Below are positions 1 to 15,000 of a stretch of 60,000 bases of DNA, in pieces. This stretch comes from Strigamia acuminata. Its lineage: Eukaryota > Arthropoda > Chilopoda > Geophilomorpha > Linotaeniidae. Each line of letters begins with the position of its first letter. Position 1 is the stretch's first letter. Below the pieces are notes generated by a model. The model was given only the letters and a program-made list of their open reading frames with translations, made no database searches and was not told where the DNA came from. The DNA is taken from contig OX442320.1 of assembly GCA_949358305.1 (NCBI GenBank), positions 3,366,259-3,426,258 of the forward strand. Direction: 5' to 3'. A program made the position numbers and the translations under genes.

Positions 1-3000
1 ATTTTAAAAAATCGAATTTTGGAACAGAACTAAAATGTCCAAGGTCATGTAACTGGGTCATTAAAGTAGATATATGTTCATCATTAATTCCAAATACATT
101 TGCAAATATTTTCTTAAAACTTTCTTCAATGTGTTTAATCCCGGTAACTCTAGTATTAATATCATCGGTGGTAACGGTTTTATTATGTGTCTTCAAAAGA
201 TCAGTTACTTTGAGAAGAATTTTTTTCAGCTTCTGTTGTGAATATTCTGATGGCTCTTTGACCGTAACTTCTGCCGTGCTGCTATCGACGATTTCTTTTG
301 CTTTAGCGACTAACACTCGGACCATCAATTTTGCATTGACAAGGACCAGGTTGAGATATTCAGTCACTTGGGTGGCGTTAGAAGTGTGGACGACGTGTGC
401 ATTTGAAAAATGTCTGAAACCCTTCAGTAACTCCTGCAGGAGGCCAGTACTCTGTTGTGTGGTCAAGCCCATGATTCCATTCAATTTTTCAGTCAGTTTT
501 TCTTTGTATTCATTGACCAAGTCGTTAAGTCCGGGCACCAGGATGCCTTCGGCTGGCTTCGGATAAATGTTAGTGACCACAGCAGCTTTAGCTTTAACAA
601 ATAAAAACCTCGTCACTCTTTCTGCGTAGCGGCGAACCTGATTCAGGTAGACAGGAGTTTGAGTGATATTCAGTCTGTAGTGGCCATCTGCATTTGGAAA
701 AGTGGTTAAAGTCTGCACAAATTCTGCTACAATTTGGCTTTTGTTTTGGTTGGTTAAACCGGTGACTCCGGACAAATCTTTGTTAAGCATTTGTTTGTGC
801 TCATCAATTACTTGGCTCAGTCCAGGCACAGGAGAAGCAGTAGGTTGTTTTGGAATTTTGGTGATGAACGCAAATGCTTCGGCTTTGGTAGCAATGGATT
901 CTGCAAGCAATTTATCAAATTGACGTACATCTTCGAGATATTCTGCACGCCTGCGTTGTTCCAGCAGCTCCCAGCTGTCTGCTGACGGGAAATGTTTTGT
1001 CTGATTTACAAATTCTTTGTCCAATTCCTGACGTCGCAGTTTGGTAAGATTGGTAACTGTGAGCAAAACTTCTTCCACTTTCTTGTGAGAATATTCTTGT
1101 TGCTGTTTGACCGTCTCTTTTGTCATGGTGCTTTCAACCAATTTTTTGGCTTCAGCCACAAGCGCTTGGACCATCATTACTGCTTTGACACGGACCTGGT
1201 TGAGATGTTCAGTCACTTGTGTGACGTTGGAAGTGTGGACGACGTGTGCATTTGAAAAATGTCTGAAACCCTTCAGTAACTCCTGCACGAGGCCAGTTCT
1301 CCATTGCATGGTCAAACCCATAATTCCATTCAATTTTTCAGTCAGTTTTTCTTTGTATTCATTGACCAAGTCGTTAAGTCCGGGCACCAGGATGCCTTCG
1401 GCTGGCTTCGGATAAATGTTAGTGACCACAGCAGCTTTAGCTTTAACAAATAAAAACCTCGTCACTCTTTCTGCGTAGCGGCGAACCTGAGTCAGGTAGA
1501 CAGGAGTTTGAGTGATATTCAGTCTGTAGTGGCCATCTGCATTTGGAAAAGTGGTTAAAGTCTGCACAAATTCTGCTACAATTTGGCTTTTGTTTTGGTT
1601 AGTTAAACCGGTGACTCCGGACAAATCTTTGTTAAGCATTTGTTTGTGCTCATCAATTACTTGGCTCAGTCCAGGCACAGGAGAAGCAGTAGGTTGTTTT
1701 GGAATTTTGGTGATGAACGCAAATGCTTCGGCTTTGGTAGCAATGGATTCTGCAAGCAATTTATCAAATTGACGTACATCTTCGAGATATTCTGCACGCC
1801 TGCGTTGTTCCAGCAGCTCCCAGCTGTCTGCTGACGGGAAATGTTTTGTCTGATTTACAAATTCTTTGTCCAATTCCTGACGTCGCAGTTTGGTAAGATT
1901 GGTAACTGTGAGCAAAACTTCTTCCACTTTCTTGTGAGAATATTCTTGTTGCTGTTTGACCGTCTCTTTTTTCATGGTGCTTTCGACCAATTTTTTGGCC
2001 TCAGCAACAAGCGCTTGGACCATCATTACTGCTTTGACACGGACCTGGTTGAGATGTTCAGTCACTTGTGTGGCGTTGGAAGTGTGGACGACGTGTGCAT
2101 TTGAAAAATGTCTGAAACCCTTCAGTAACTCCTGCACGAGGCCAGTTCTCCATTGCATGGTCAAACCCATAATTCCATTCAATTTTTCAGTCAGTTTTTC
2201 TTTGTATTCATTGACCAAGTCGTTAAGTCCGGGCACCAGGATGCCTTCGGCTGGCTTCGGATAAATGTTAGTGACCACAGCAGCTTTAGCTTTAACAAAT
2301 AAAAACCTCGTCACTCTTTCTGCGTAGCGGCGAACCTGATTCAGGTAGACAGCAGTTTGAGTGATATTCAGTCTGTAATGGCCATCTGCATTTGGAAAAG
2401 TGGTTAAAGTCTGCACAAATTCTGCTACAATTTGGCTTTTGTTTTGGTTGGTTAAACCGGTGACTCCGGACAAATCTTTGTTAAGCATTTGTTTGTGCTC
2501 ATCAATTACTTGGCTCAGTCCAGGCACAGGAGAAGCAGTAGGTTGTTTTGGAATTTTGGTGATGAACGCAAATGCTTCGGCTTTGGTAGCAATGGATTCT
2601 GCAAGCAATTTATCAAATTGACGTACATCTTCGAGATATTCTGCACGCCTGCGTTGTTCCAGCAGCTCCCAGCTGTCTGCTGACGGGAAATGTTTTGTCT
2701 GATTTACAAATTCTTTGTCCAATTCCTGACGTCGCAGTTTGGTAAGATTGGTAACTGTGAGCAAAACTTCTTCCACTTTCTTGTGAGAATATTCTTGTTG
2801 CTGTTTGACCGTCTCTTTTGTCATGGTGCTTTCGACCAATTTTTTGGCCTCAGCCACAAGCGCTTGGACCATCATTACTGCTTTGACACGGACCTGGTTG
2901 AGATGTTCAGTCACTTGTGTGGCGTTGGAAGTGTGGACGAGTAGTGCATTTGAAAAATGTCTGAAACCCTTCAGTAACTCCTGCACGAGGCCAGTTCTCC

Positions 3001-6000
3001 ATTGCATGGTCAAGCCCATAATTCCATTCAATTTTTCAGTCAGTTTTTCTTTGTATTCATTGACCAAGTCGTGAAGTCCGGGCACCAGGATGCCTTCGGC
3101 TGGCTTCGGATAAATGTTAGTGACCACAGCAGCTTTAGCTTTAACAAATAAAAACCTCGTCACTCTTTCTGCGTAGCGGCGAACCTGATTCAGGTAGACA
3201 GGAGTTTGAGTGATATTCAGTCTGTAGTGGCCATCTGCATTTGGAAAAGTGGTTAAAGTCTGCACAAATTCTGCTACAATTTGGCTTTTGTTTTGGTTGG
3301 TTAAACCGGTGACTCCGGACAAATCTTTGTTAAGCATTTGTTTGTGCTCATCAATTACTTGGCTCAGTCCAGGCACAGGAGAAGCAGTAGGTTGTTTTGG
3401 AATTTTAGTGATGAACGCAAATGCTTCGGCTTTGGTAGCAATGGATTCGGCAAGCAATTTATCAAATTGACGTACATCTTCGAGATATTCTGCACGCCTG
3501 CGTTGTTCCAGCAGCTCCCAGCTGTCTGCTGACGGGAAATGTTTTGTCTGATTTACAAATTCTTTGTCCAATTCCTGACGTCGCAGTTTGGTAAGATTGG
3601 TAACTGTGAGCAAAACTTCTTCCACTTTCTTGTGAGAATATTCTTGTTGCTGTTTGACCGTCTCTTTTGTCATGGTGCTTTCGACCAATTTTTTGGCCTC
3701 AGCCACAAGCGCTTGGACCATCATTACTGCTTTGACACGGACCTGGTTGAGATGTTCAGTCACTTGTGTGGCGTTGGAAGTGTGGACGAGTAGTGCATTT
3801 GAAAAATGTCTGAAACCCTTCAGTAACTCCTGCACGAGGCCAGTTCTCCATTGCATGGTCAAGCCCATAATTCCATTCAATTTTTCAGTCAGTTTTTCTT
3901 TGTATTCATTGACCAAGTCGTGAAGTCCGGGCACCAGGATGCCTTCGGCTGGCTTCGGATAAATGTTAGTGACCACAGCAGCTTTAGCTTTAACAAATAA
4001 AAACCTCGTCACTCTTTCTGCGTAGCGGCGAACCTGATTCAGGTAGACAGGAGTTTGAGTGATATTCAGTCTGTAGTGGCCATCTGCATTTGGAAAAGTG
4101 GTTAAAGTCTGCACAAATTCTGCTACAATTTGGCTTTTGTTTTGGTTGGTTAAACCGGTGACTCCGGACAAATCTTTGTTAAGCATTTGTTTGTGCTCAT
4201 CAATTACTTGGCTCAGTCCAGGCACAGGAGAAGCAGTAGGTTGTTTTGGAATTTTAGTGATGAACGCAAATGCTTCGGCTTTGGTAGCAATGGATTCGGC
4301 AAGCAATTTATCAAATTGACGTACATCTTCGAGATATTCTGCACGCCTGCGTTGTTCCAGCAGCTCCCAGCTGTCTGCTGACGGGAAATGTTTTGTCTGA
4401 TTTACAAATTCTTTGTCCAATTCCTGACGTCGCAGTTTGGTAAGATTGGTAACTGTGAGCAAAACTTCTTCCACTTTCTTGTGAGAATATTCTTGTTGCT
4501 GTTTGACCGTCTCTTTTGTCATGGTGCTTTCGACCAATTTTTTGGCCTCAGCAACAAGCGCTTGGACCATCATTACTGCTTTGACACGGACCTGGTTGAG
4601 ATGTTCAGTCACTTGTGTGGCGTTGGAAGTGTGGACGACGTGTGCATTTGAAAAATGTCTGAAACCCTTCAGTAACTCCTGCACGAGGCCAGTTCTCCAT
4701 TGCATGGTCAAGCCCATAATTCCATTCAATTTTTCAGTCAGTTTTTCTTTGTATTCATTGACCAAGTCGTTAAGTCCGGGCACCAGGATGCCTTCGGCTG
4801 GCTTCGGATAAATGTTAGTGACCACAGCAGCTTTAGCTTTAACAAATAAAAACCTCGTCACTCTTTCTGCGTAGCGGCGAACCTGATTCAGGTAGACAGG
4901 AGTTTGAGTGATATTCAGTCTGTAGTGGCCATCTGCATTTGGAAAAGTGGTTAAAGTCTGCACAAATTCTGCTACAATTTGGCTTTTGTTTTGGTTGGTT
5001 AAACCGGTGACTCCGGACAAATCTTTGTTAAGCATTTGTTTGTGCTCATCAATTACTTGGCTCAGTCCAGGCACAGGAGAAGCAGTAGGTTGTTTTGGAA
5101 TTTTGGTGATGAACGCAAATGCTTCGGCTTTGGTAGCAATGGATTCGGCAAGCAATTTATCAAATTGACGTACATCTTCGAGATATTCTGCATGCCTGCG
5201 TTGTTCCAGCAGCTCCCAGCTGTCTGCTGACGGGAAATGTTTTGTCTGATTTACAAATTCTTTGTCCAATTCCTGACGTCGCAGTTTGGTAAGATTGGTA
5301 ACTGTGAGCAAAACTTCTTCCACTTTCTTGTGAGAATATTCTTGTTGCTGTTTGATCGTCTCTTTTGTCATGGTGCTTTCGACCAATTTTTTGGCCTCAG
5401 CAACAAGCGCTTGGACCATCATTACTGCTTTGACACGGACCTGGTTGAGATGTTCAGTCACTTGTTTTGCGTTGGAAGTGTGGACGACGTGTGCATTTGA
5501 AAAATGTCTGAAACCCTTCAGTAACTCCTGCACGAGGCCAGTTCTCCATTGCATGGTCAAGCCCATAATTCCATTCAATTTTTCAGTCAGTTTTTCTTTG
5601 TATTCATTGACCAAGTCGTTAAGTCCGGGCACCAGGATGCCTTCGGCTGGCTTCGGATAAATGTTAGTGACCACAGCAGCTTTAGCTTTAACAAATAAAA
5701 ACCTCGTCACTCTTTCTGCGTAGCGGCGAACCTGATTCAGGTAGACAGGAGTTTGAGTGATATTCAGTCTGTAGTGGCCATCTGCATTTGGAAAAGTGGT
5801 TAAAGTCTGCACAAATTCTGCTACAATTTGGCTTTTGTTTTGGTTGGTTAAACCGGTGACTCCGGACAAATCTTTGTTAAGCATTTGTTTGTGCTCATCA
5901 ATTACTTGGCTCAGTCCAGGCACAGGAGAAGCAGTAGGTTGTTTTGGAATTTTGGTGATGAACGCAAATGCTTCGGCTTTGGTAGCAATGGATTCGGCAA

Positions 6001-9000
6001 GCAATTTATCAAATTGACGTACATCTTCGAGATATTCTGCACGCCTGCGTTGTTCCAGCAGCTCCCAGCTGTCTGCTGACGGGAAATGTTTTGTCTGATT
6101 TACAAATTCTTTGTCCAATTCCTGACGTCGCAGTTTGGTAAGATTGGTAACTGTGAGCAAAACTTCTTCCACTTTCTTGTGAGAATATTCTTGTTGCTGT
6201 TTGACCGTCTCTTTTGTCATGGTGCTTTCGACCAATTTTTTGGCCTCAGCAACAAGCGCTTGGACCATCATTACTGCTTTGACACGGACCTGGTTGAGAT
6301 GTTCAGTCACTTGTGTGGCGTTGGAAGTGTGGACGACGTGTGCATTTGAAAAATGTCTGAAACCCTTCAGTAACTCCTGCACGAGGCCAGTTCTCCATTG
6401 CATGGTCAAACCCATAATTCCATTCAATTTTTCAGTCAGTTTTTCTTTGTATTCATTGACCAAGTCGTTAAGTCCGGGCACCAGGATGCCTTCGGCTGGC
6501 TTCGGATAAATGTTAGTGACCACAGCAGCTTTAGCTTTAACAAATAAAAACCTCGTCACTCTTTCTGCGTAGCGGCGAACCTGATTCAGGTAGACAGGAG
6601 TTTGAGTGATATTCAGTCTGTAATGGCCATCTGCATTTGGAAAAGTGGTTAAAGTCTGCACAAATTCTGCTACAATTTGGCTTTTGTTTTGGTTGGTTAA
6701 ACCGGTGACTCCGGACAAATCTTTGTTAAGCATTTGTTTGTGCTCATCAATTACTTGGCTCAGTCCAGGCACAGGAGAAGCAGTAGGTTGTTTTGGAATT
6801 TTGGTGATGAACGCAAATGCTTCGGCTTTGGTAGCAATGGATTCTGCAAGCAATTTATCAAATTGACGTACATCTTCGAGATATTCTGCACGCCTGCGTT
6901 GTTCCAGCAGCTCCCAGCTGTCTGCTGACGGGAAATGTTTTGTCTGATTTACAAATTCTTTGTCCAATTCCTGACGTCGCAGTTTGGTAAGATTGGTAAC
7001 TGTGAGCAAAACTTCTTCCACTTTCTTGTGAGAATATTCTTGTTGCTGTTTGACCGTCTCTTTTGACATGGTGCTTTCGACCAATTTTTTGGCCTCAGCC
7101 ACAAGCGCTTGGACCATCATTACTGCTTTGACACGGACCTGGTTGAGATGTTCAGTCACTTGTGTGGCGTTGGAAGTGTGGACGACGTGTGCATTTGAAA
7201 AATGTCTGAAACCCTTCAGTAACTCCTGCACGAGGCCAGTTCTCCATTGCATGGTCAAGCCCATAATTCCATTCAATTTTTCAGTCAGTTTTTCTTTGTA
7301 TTCATTGACCAAGTCGTTAAGTCCGGGCACCAGGATGCCTTCGGCTGGCTTCGGATAAATGTTAGTGACCACAGCAGCTTTAGCTTTAACAAATAAAAAC
7401 CTCGTCACTCTTTCTGCGTAGCGGCGAACCTGATTCAGGTAGACAGGAGTTTGAGTGATATTCAGTCTGTAGTGGCCATCTGCATTTGGAAAAGTGGTTA
7501 AAGTCTGCACAAATTCTGCTACAATTTGGCTTTTGTTTTGGTTGGTTAAACCGGTGACTCCGGACAAATCTTTGTTAAGCATTTGTTTGTGCTCATCAAT
7601 TACTTGGCTCAGTCCAGGCACAGGAGAAGCAGTAGGTTGTTTTGGAATTTTTGTGATGAACGCAAATGCTTCGGCTTTGGTAGCAATGGATTCTGCAAGC
7701 AATTTATCAAATTGACGTACATCTTCGAGATATTCTGCACGCCTGCGTTGTTCGAGCAGCTCCCAGCTGTCTGCTGACGGGAAATGTTTTGTCTGATTTA
7801 CAAATTCTTTGTCCAATTCCTGACGTCGCAGTTTGTTAAGATTGGTAACTGTGAGCAAAACTTCTTCCACTTTCTTGTGAGAATATTCTTGTTGCTGTTT
7901 GACCGTCTCTTTTGTCATGGTGCTTTCGACCAATTTTTTGGCCTCAGCAACAAGCGCTTGGACCATCATTACTGCTTTGACACGGACCTGGTTGAGATGT
8001 TCAGTCACTTGTGTGGCGTTGGAAGTGTGGACGATGTGTGCATTTGAAAAATGTCTGAAACCCTTCAGTAACTCCTGCACGAGGCCAGTTCTCCATTGCA
8101 TGGTCAAACCCATAATTCCATTCAATTTTTCAGTCAGTTTTTCTTTGTATTCATTGACCAAGTCGTTAAGTCCGGGCACCAGGATGCCTTCGGCTGGCTT
8201 CGGATAAATGTTAGTGACCACAGCAGCTTTAGCTTTAACAAATAAAAACCTCGTCACTCTTTCTGCGTAGCGGCGAACCTGATTCAGGTAGACAGGAGTT
8301 TGAGTGATATTCAGTCTGTAATGGCCATCTGCATTTGGAAAAGTGGTTAAAGTCTGCACAAATTCTGCTACAATTTGGCTTTTGTTTTGGTTGGTTAAAC
8401 CGGTGACTCCGGACAAATCTTTGTTAAGCATTTGTTTGTGCTCATCAATTACTTGGCTCAGTCCAGGCACAGGAGAAGCAGTAGGTTGTTTTGGAATTTT
8501 GGTGATGAACGCAAATGCTTCGGCTTTGGTAGCAATGGATTCTGCAAGCAATTTATCAAATTGACGTACATCTTCGAGATATTCTGCACGCCTGCGTTGT
8601 TCCAGCAGCTCCCAGCTGTCTGCTGACGGGAAATGTTTTGTCTGATTTACAAATTCTTTGTCCAATTCCTGACGTCGCAGTTTGGTAAGATTGGTAACTG
8701 TGAGCAAAACTTCTTCCACTTTCTTGTGAGAATATTCTTGTTGCTGTTTGACCGTCTCTTTTGACATGGTGCTTTCGACCAATTTTTTGGCCTCAGCCAC
8801 AAGCGCTTGGACCATCATTACTGCTTTGACACGGACCTGGTTGAGATGTTCAGTCACTTGTGTGGCGTTGGAAGTGTGGACGACGTGTGCATTTGAAAAA
8901 TGTCTGAAACCCTTCAGTAACTCCTGCACGAGGCCAGTTCTCCATTGCATGGTCAAGCCCATAATTCCATTCAATTTTTCAGTCAGTTTTTCTTTGTATT

Positions 9001-12000
9001 CATTGACCAAGTCGTTAAGTCCGGGCACCAGGATGCCTTCGGCTGGCTTCGGATAAATGTTAGTGACCACAGCAGCTTTAGCTTTAACAAATAAAAACCT
9101 CGTCACTCTTTCTGCGTAGCGGCGAACCTGATTCAGGTAGACAGGAGTTTGAGTGATATTCAGTCTGTAGTGGCCATCTGCATTTGGAAAAGTGGTTAAA
9201 GTCTGCACAAATTCTGCTACAATTTGGCTTTTGTTTTGGTTGGTTAAACCGGTGACTCCGGACAAATCTTTGTTAAGCATTTGTTTGTGCTCATCAATTA
9301 CTTGGCTCAGTCCAGGCACAGGAGAAGCAGTAGGTTGTTTTGGAATTTTTGTGATGAACGCAAATGCTTCGGCTTTGGTAGCAATGGATTCTGCAAGCAA
9401 TTTATCAAATTGACGTACATCTTCGAGATATTCTGCACGCCTGCGTTGTTCGAGCAGCTCCCAGCTGTCTGCTGACGGGAAATGTTTTGTCTGATTTACA
9501 AATTCTTTGTCCAATTCCTGACGTCGCAGTTTGTTAAGATTGGTAACTGTGAGCAAAACTTCTTCCACTTTCTTGTGAGAATATTCTTGTTGCTGTTTGA
9601 CCGTCTCTTTTGTCATGGTGCTTTCGACCAATTTTTTGGCCTCAGCAACAAGCGCTTGGACCATCATTACTGCTTTGACACGGACCTGGTTGAGATGTTC
9701 AGTCACTTGTTTTGCGTTGGAAGTGTGGACGACGTGTGCATTTGAAAAATGTCTGAAACCCTTCAGTAACTCCTGCACGAGGCCAGTTCTCCATTGCATG
9801 GTCAAGCCCATAATTCCATTCAATTTTTCAGTCAGTTTTTCTTTGTATTCATTGACCAAGTCGTTAAGTCCGGGCACCAGGATGCCTTCGGCTGGCTTCG
9901 GATAAATGTTAGTGACCACAGCAGCTTTAGCTTTAACAAATAAAAACCTCGTCACTCTTTCTGCGTAGCGGCGAACCTGATTCAGGTAGACAGGAGTTTG
10001 AGTGATATTCAGTCTGTAGTGGCCATCTGCATTTGGAAAAGTGGTTAAAGTCTGCACAAATTCTGCTACAATTTGGCTTTTGTTTTGGTTGGTTAAACCG
10101 GTGACTCCGGACAAATCTTTGTTAAGCATTTGTTTGTGCTCATCAATTACTTGGCTCAGTCCAGGCACAGGAGAAGCAGTAGGTTGTTTTGGAATTTTGG
10201 TGATGAACGCAAATGCTTCGGCTTTGGTAGCAATGGATTCTGCAAGCAATTTATCAAATTGACGTACATCTTCGAGATATTCTGCACGCCTGCGTTGTTC
10301 CAGCAGCTCCCAGCTGTCTGCTGAGGGGAAATGTTTTGTCTGATTTACAAATTCTTTGTCCAATTCCTGACGTCGCAGTTTGGTAAGATTGGTAACTGTG
10401 AGCAAAACTTCTTCCACTTTCTTGTGAGAATATTCTTGTTGCTGTTTGACCGTCTCTTTTGTCATGGTGCTTTCGACCAATTTTTTGGCCTCAGCCACAA
10501 GCGCTTGGACCATCATTACTGCTTTGACACGGACCTGGTTGAGATGTTCAGTCACTTGTGTGGCGTTGGAAGTGTGGACGACGTGTGCATTTGAAAAATG
10601 TCTGAAACCCTTCAGTAACTCCTGCACGAGGCCAGTTCTCCATTGCATGGTCAAGCCCATAATTCCATTCAATTTTTCAGTCAGTTTTTCTTTGTATTCA
10701 TTGACCAAGTCGTTAAGTCCGGGCACCAGGATGCCTTCGGCTGGCTTCGGATAAATGTTAGTGACCACAGCAGCTTTAGCTTTAACAAATAAAAACCTCG
10801 TCACTCTTTCTGCGTAGCGGCGAACCTGATTCAGGTAGACAGGAGTTTGAGTGATATTCAGTCTGTAGTGGCCATCTGCATTTGGAAAAGTGGTTAAAGT
10901 CTGCACAAATTCTGCTACAATTTGGCTTTTGTTTTGGTTGGTTAAACCGGTGACTCCGGACAAATCTTTGTTAAGCATTTGTTTGTGCTCATCAATTACT
11001 TGGCTCAGTCCAGGCACAGGAGAAGCAGTAGGTTGTTTTGGAATTTTGGTGATGAACGCAAATGCTTCGGCTTTGGTAGCAATGGATTCGGCAAGCAATT
11101 TATCAAATTGACGTACATCTTCGAGATATTCTGCACGCCTGCGTTGTTCCAGCAGCTCCCAGCTGTCTGCTGACGGGAAATGTTTTGTCTGATTTACAAA
11201 TTCTTTGTCCAATTCCTGACGTCGCAGTTTGGTAAGATTGGTAACTGTGAGCAAAACTTCTTCCACTTTCTTGTGAGAATATTCTTGTTGCTGTTTGACC
11301 GTCTCTTTTGTCATGGTGCTTTCGACCAATTTTTTGGCCTCAGCAACAAGCGCTTGGACCATCATTACTGCTTTGACACGGACCTGGTTGAGATGTTCAG
11401 TCACTTGTTTTGCGTTGGAAGTGTGGACGACGTGTGCATTTGAAAAATGTCTGAAACCCTTCAGTAACTCCTGCACGAGGCCAGTTCTCCATTGCATGGT
11501 CAAGCCCATAATTCCATTCAATTTTTCAGTCAGTTTTTCTTTGTATTCATTGACCAAGTCGTTAAGTCCGGGCACCAGGATGCCTTCGGCTGGCTTCGGA
11601 TAAATGTTAGTGACCACAGCAGCTTTAGCTTTAACAAATAAAAACCTCGTCACTCTTTCTGCGTAGCGGCGAACCTGATTCAGGTAGACAGGAGTTTGAG
11701 TGATATTCAGTCTGTAGTGGCCATCTGCATTTGGAAAAGTGGTTAAAGTCTGCACAAATTCTGCTACAATTTGGCTTTTGTTTTGGTTGGTTAAACCGGT
11801 GACTCCGGACAAATCTTTGTTAAGCATTTGTTTGTGCTCATCAATTACTTGGCTCAGTCCAGGCACAGGAGAAGCAGTAGGTTGTTTTGGAATTTTGGTG
11901 ATGAACGCAAATGCTTCGGCTTTGGTAGCAATGGATTCGGCAAGCAATTTATCAAATTGACGTACATCTTCGAGATATTCTGCACGCCTGCGTTGTTCCA

Positions 12001-15000
12001 GCAGCTCCCAGCTGTCTGCTGACGGGAAATGTTTTGTCTGATTTACAAATTCTTTGTCCAATTCCTGACGTCGCAGTTTGGTAAGATTGGTAACTGTGAG
12101 CAAAACTTCTTCCACTTTCTTGTGAGAATATTCTTGTTGCTGTTTGACCGTCTCTTTTGTCATGGTGCTTTCGACCAATTTTTTGGCCTCAGCAACAAGC
12201 GCTTGGACCATCATTACTGCTTTGACACGGACCTGGTTGAGATGTTCAGTCACTTGTGTGGCGTTGGAAGTGTGGACGACGTGTGCATTTGAAAAATGTC
12301 TGAAACCCTTCAGTAACTCCTGCACGAGGCCAGTTCTCCATTGCATGGTCAAACCCATAATTCCATTCAATTTTTCAGTCAGTTTTTCTTTGTATTCATT
12401 GACCAAGTCGTTAAGTCCGGGCACCAGGATGCCTTCGGCTGGCTTCGGATAAATGTTAGTGACCACAGCAGCTTTAGCTTTAACAAATAAAAACCTCGTC
12501 ACTCTTTCTGCGTAGCGGCGAACCTGATTCAGGTAGACAGGAGTTTGAGTGATATTCAGTCTGTAATGGCCATCTGCATTTGGAAAAGTGGTTAAAGTCT
12601 GCACAAATTCTGCTACAATTTGGCTTTTGTTTTGGTTGGTTAAACCGGTGACTCCGGACAAATCTTTGTTAAGCATTTGTTTGTGCTCATCAATTACTTG
12701 GCTCAGTCCAGGCACAGGAGAAGCAGTAGGTTGTTTTGGAATTTTGGTGATGAACGCAAATGCTTCGGCTTTGGTAGCAATGGATTCTGCAAGCAATTTA
12801 TCAAATTGACGTACATCTTCGAGATATTCTGCACGCCTGCGTTGTTCCAGCAGCTCCCAGCTGTCTGCTGACGGGAAATGTTTTGTCTGATTTACAAATT
12901 CTTTGTCCAATTCCTGACGTCGCAGTTTGGTAAGATTGGTAACTGTGAGCAAAACTTCTTCCACTTTCTTGTGAGAATATTCTTGTTGCTGTTTGACCGT
13001 CTCTTTTGACATGGTGCTTTCGACCAATTTTTTGGCCTCAGCCACAAGCGCTTGGACCATCATTACTGCTTTGACACGGACCTGGTTGAGATGTTCAGTC
13101 ACTTGTGTGGCGTTGGAAGTGTGGACGACGTGTGCATTTGAAAAATGTCTGAAACCCTTCAGTAACTCCTGCACGAGGCCAGTTCTCCATTGCATGGTCA
13201 AGCCCATAATTCCATTCAATTTTTCAGTCAGTTTTTCTTTGTATTCATTGACCAAGTCGTTAAGTCCGGGCACCAGGATGCCTTCGGCTGGCTTCGGATA
13301 AATGTTAGTGACCACAGCAGCTTTAGCTTTAACAAATAAAAACCTCGTCACTCTTTCTGCGTAGCGGCGAACCTGATTCAGGTAGACAGGAGTTTGAGTG
13401 ATATTCAGTCTGTAGTGGCCATCTGCATTTGGAAAAGTGGTTAAAGTCTGCACAAATTCTGCTACAATTTGGCTTTTGTTTTGGTTGGTTAAACCGGTGA
13501 CTCCGGACAAATCTTTGTTAAGCATTTGTTTGTGCTCATCAATTACTTGGCTCAGTCCAGGCACAGGAGAAGCAGTAGGTTGTTTTGGAATTTTTGTGAT
13601 GAACGCAAATGCTTCGGCTTTGGTAGCAATGGATTCTGCAAGCAATTTATCAAATTGACGTACATCTTCGAGATATTCTGCACGCCTGCGTTGTTCGAGC
13701 AGCTCCCAGCTGTCTGCTGACGGGAAATGTTTTGTCTGATTTACAAATTCTTTGTCCAATTCCTGACGTCGCAGTTTGTTAAGATTGGTAACTGTGAGCA
13801 AAACTTCTTCCACTTTCTTGTGAGAATATTCTTGTTGCTGTTTGACCGTCTCTTTTGTCATGGTGCTTTCGACCAATTTTTTGGCCTCAGCAACAAGCGC
13901 TTGGACCATCATTACTGCTTTGACACGGACCTGGTTGAGATGTTCAGTCACTTGTTTTGCGTTGGAAGTGTGGACGACGTGTGCATTTGAAAAATGTCTG
14001 AAACCCTTCAGTAACTCCTGCACGAGGCCAGTTCTCCATTGCATGGTCAAGCCCATAATTTTATTCAATTTTTCAGTCAGTTTTTCTTTGTATTCATTGA
14101 CCAAGTCGTTAAGTCCGGGCACCAGGATGCCTTCGGCTGGCTTCGGATAAATGTTAGTGACCACAGCAGCTTTAGCTTTAACAAATAAAAACCTCGTCAC
14201 TCTTTCTGCGTAGCGGCGAACCTGATTCAGGTAGACAGGAGTTTGAGTGATATTCAGTCTGTAGTGGCCATCTGCATTTGAAAAAGTGGTTAAAGTCTGC
14301 ACAAATTCTGCTACAATTTGGCTTTTGTTTTGGTTGGTTAAACCGGTGACTCCGGACAAATCTTTGTTAAGCATTTGTTTGTGCTCATCAATTACTTGGC
14401 TCAGTCCAGGCACAGGAGAAGCAGTAGGTTGTTTTGGAATTTTGGTGATGAACGCAAATGCTTCGGCTTTGGTAGCAATGGATTCTGCAAGCAATTTATC
14501 AAATTGACGTACATCTTCGAGATATTCTGCACGCCTGCGTTGTTCCAGCAGCTCCCAGCTGTCTGCTGAGGGGAAATGTTTTGTCTGATTTACAAATTCT
14601 TTGTCCAATTCCTGACGTCGCAGTTTGGTAAGATTGGTAACTGTGAGCAAAACTTCTTCCACTTTCTTGTGAGAATATTCTTGTTGCTGTTTGACCGTCT
14701 CTTTTGTCATGGTGCTTTCGACCAATTTTTTGGCCTCAGCAACAAGCGCTTGGACCATCATTACTGCTTTGACACGGACCTGGTTGAGATGTTCAGTCAC
14801 TTGTTTTGCGTTGGAAGTGTGGACGACGTGTGCATTTGAAAAATGTCTGAAACCCTTCAGTAACTCCTGCACGAGGCCAGTTCTCCATTGCATGGTCAAG
14901 CCCATAATTCCATTCAATTTTTCAGTCAGTTTTTCTTTGTATTCATTGACCAAGTCGTTAAGTCCGGGCACCAGGATGCCTTCGGCTGGCTTCGGATAAA

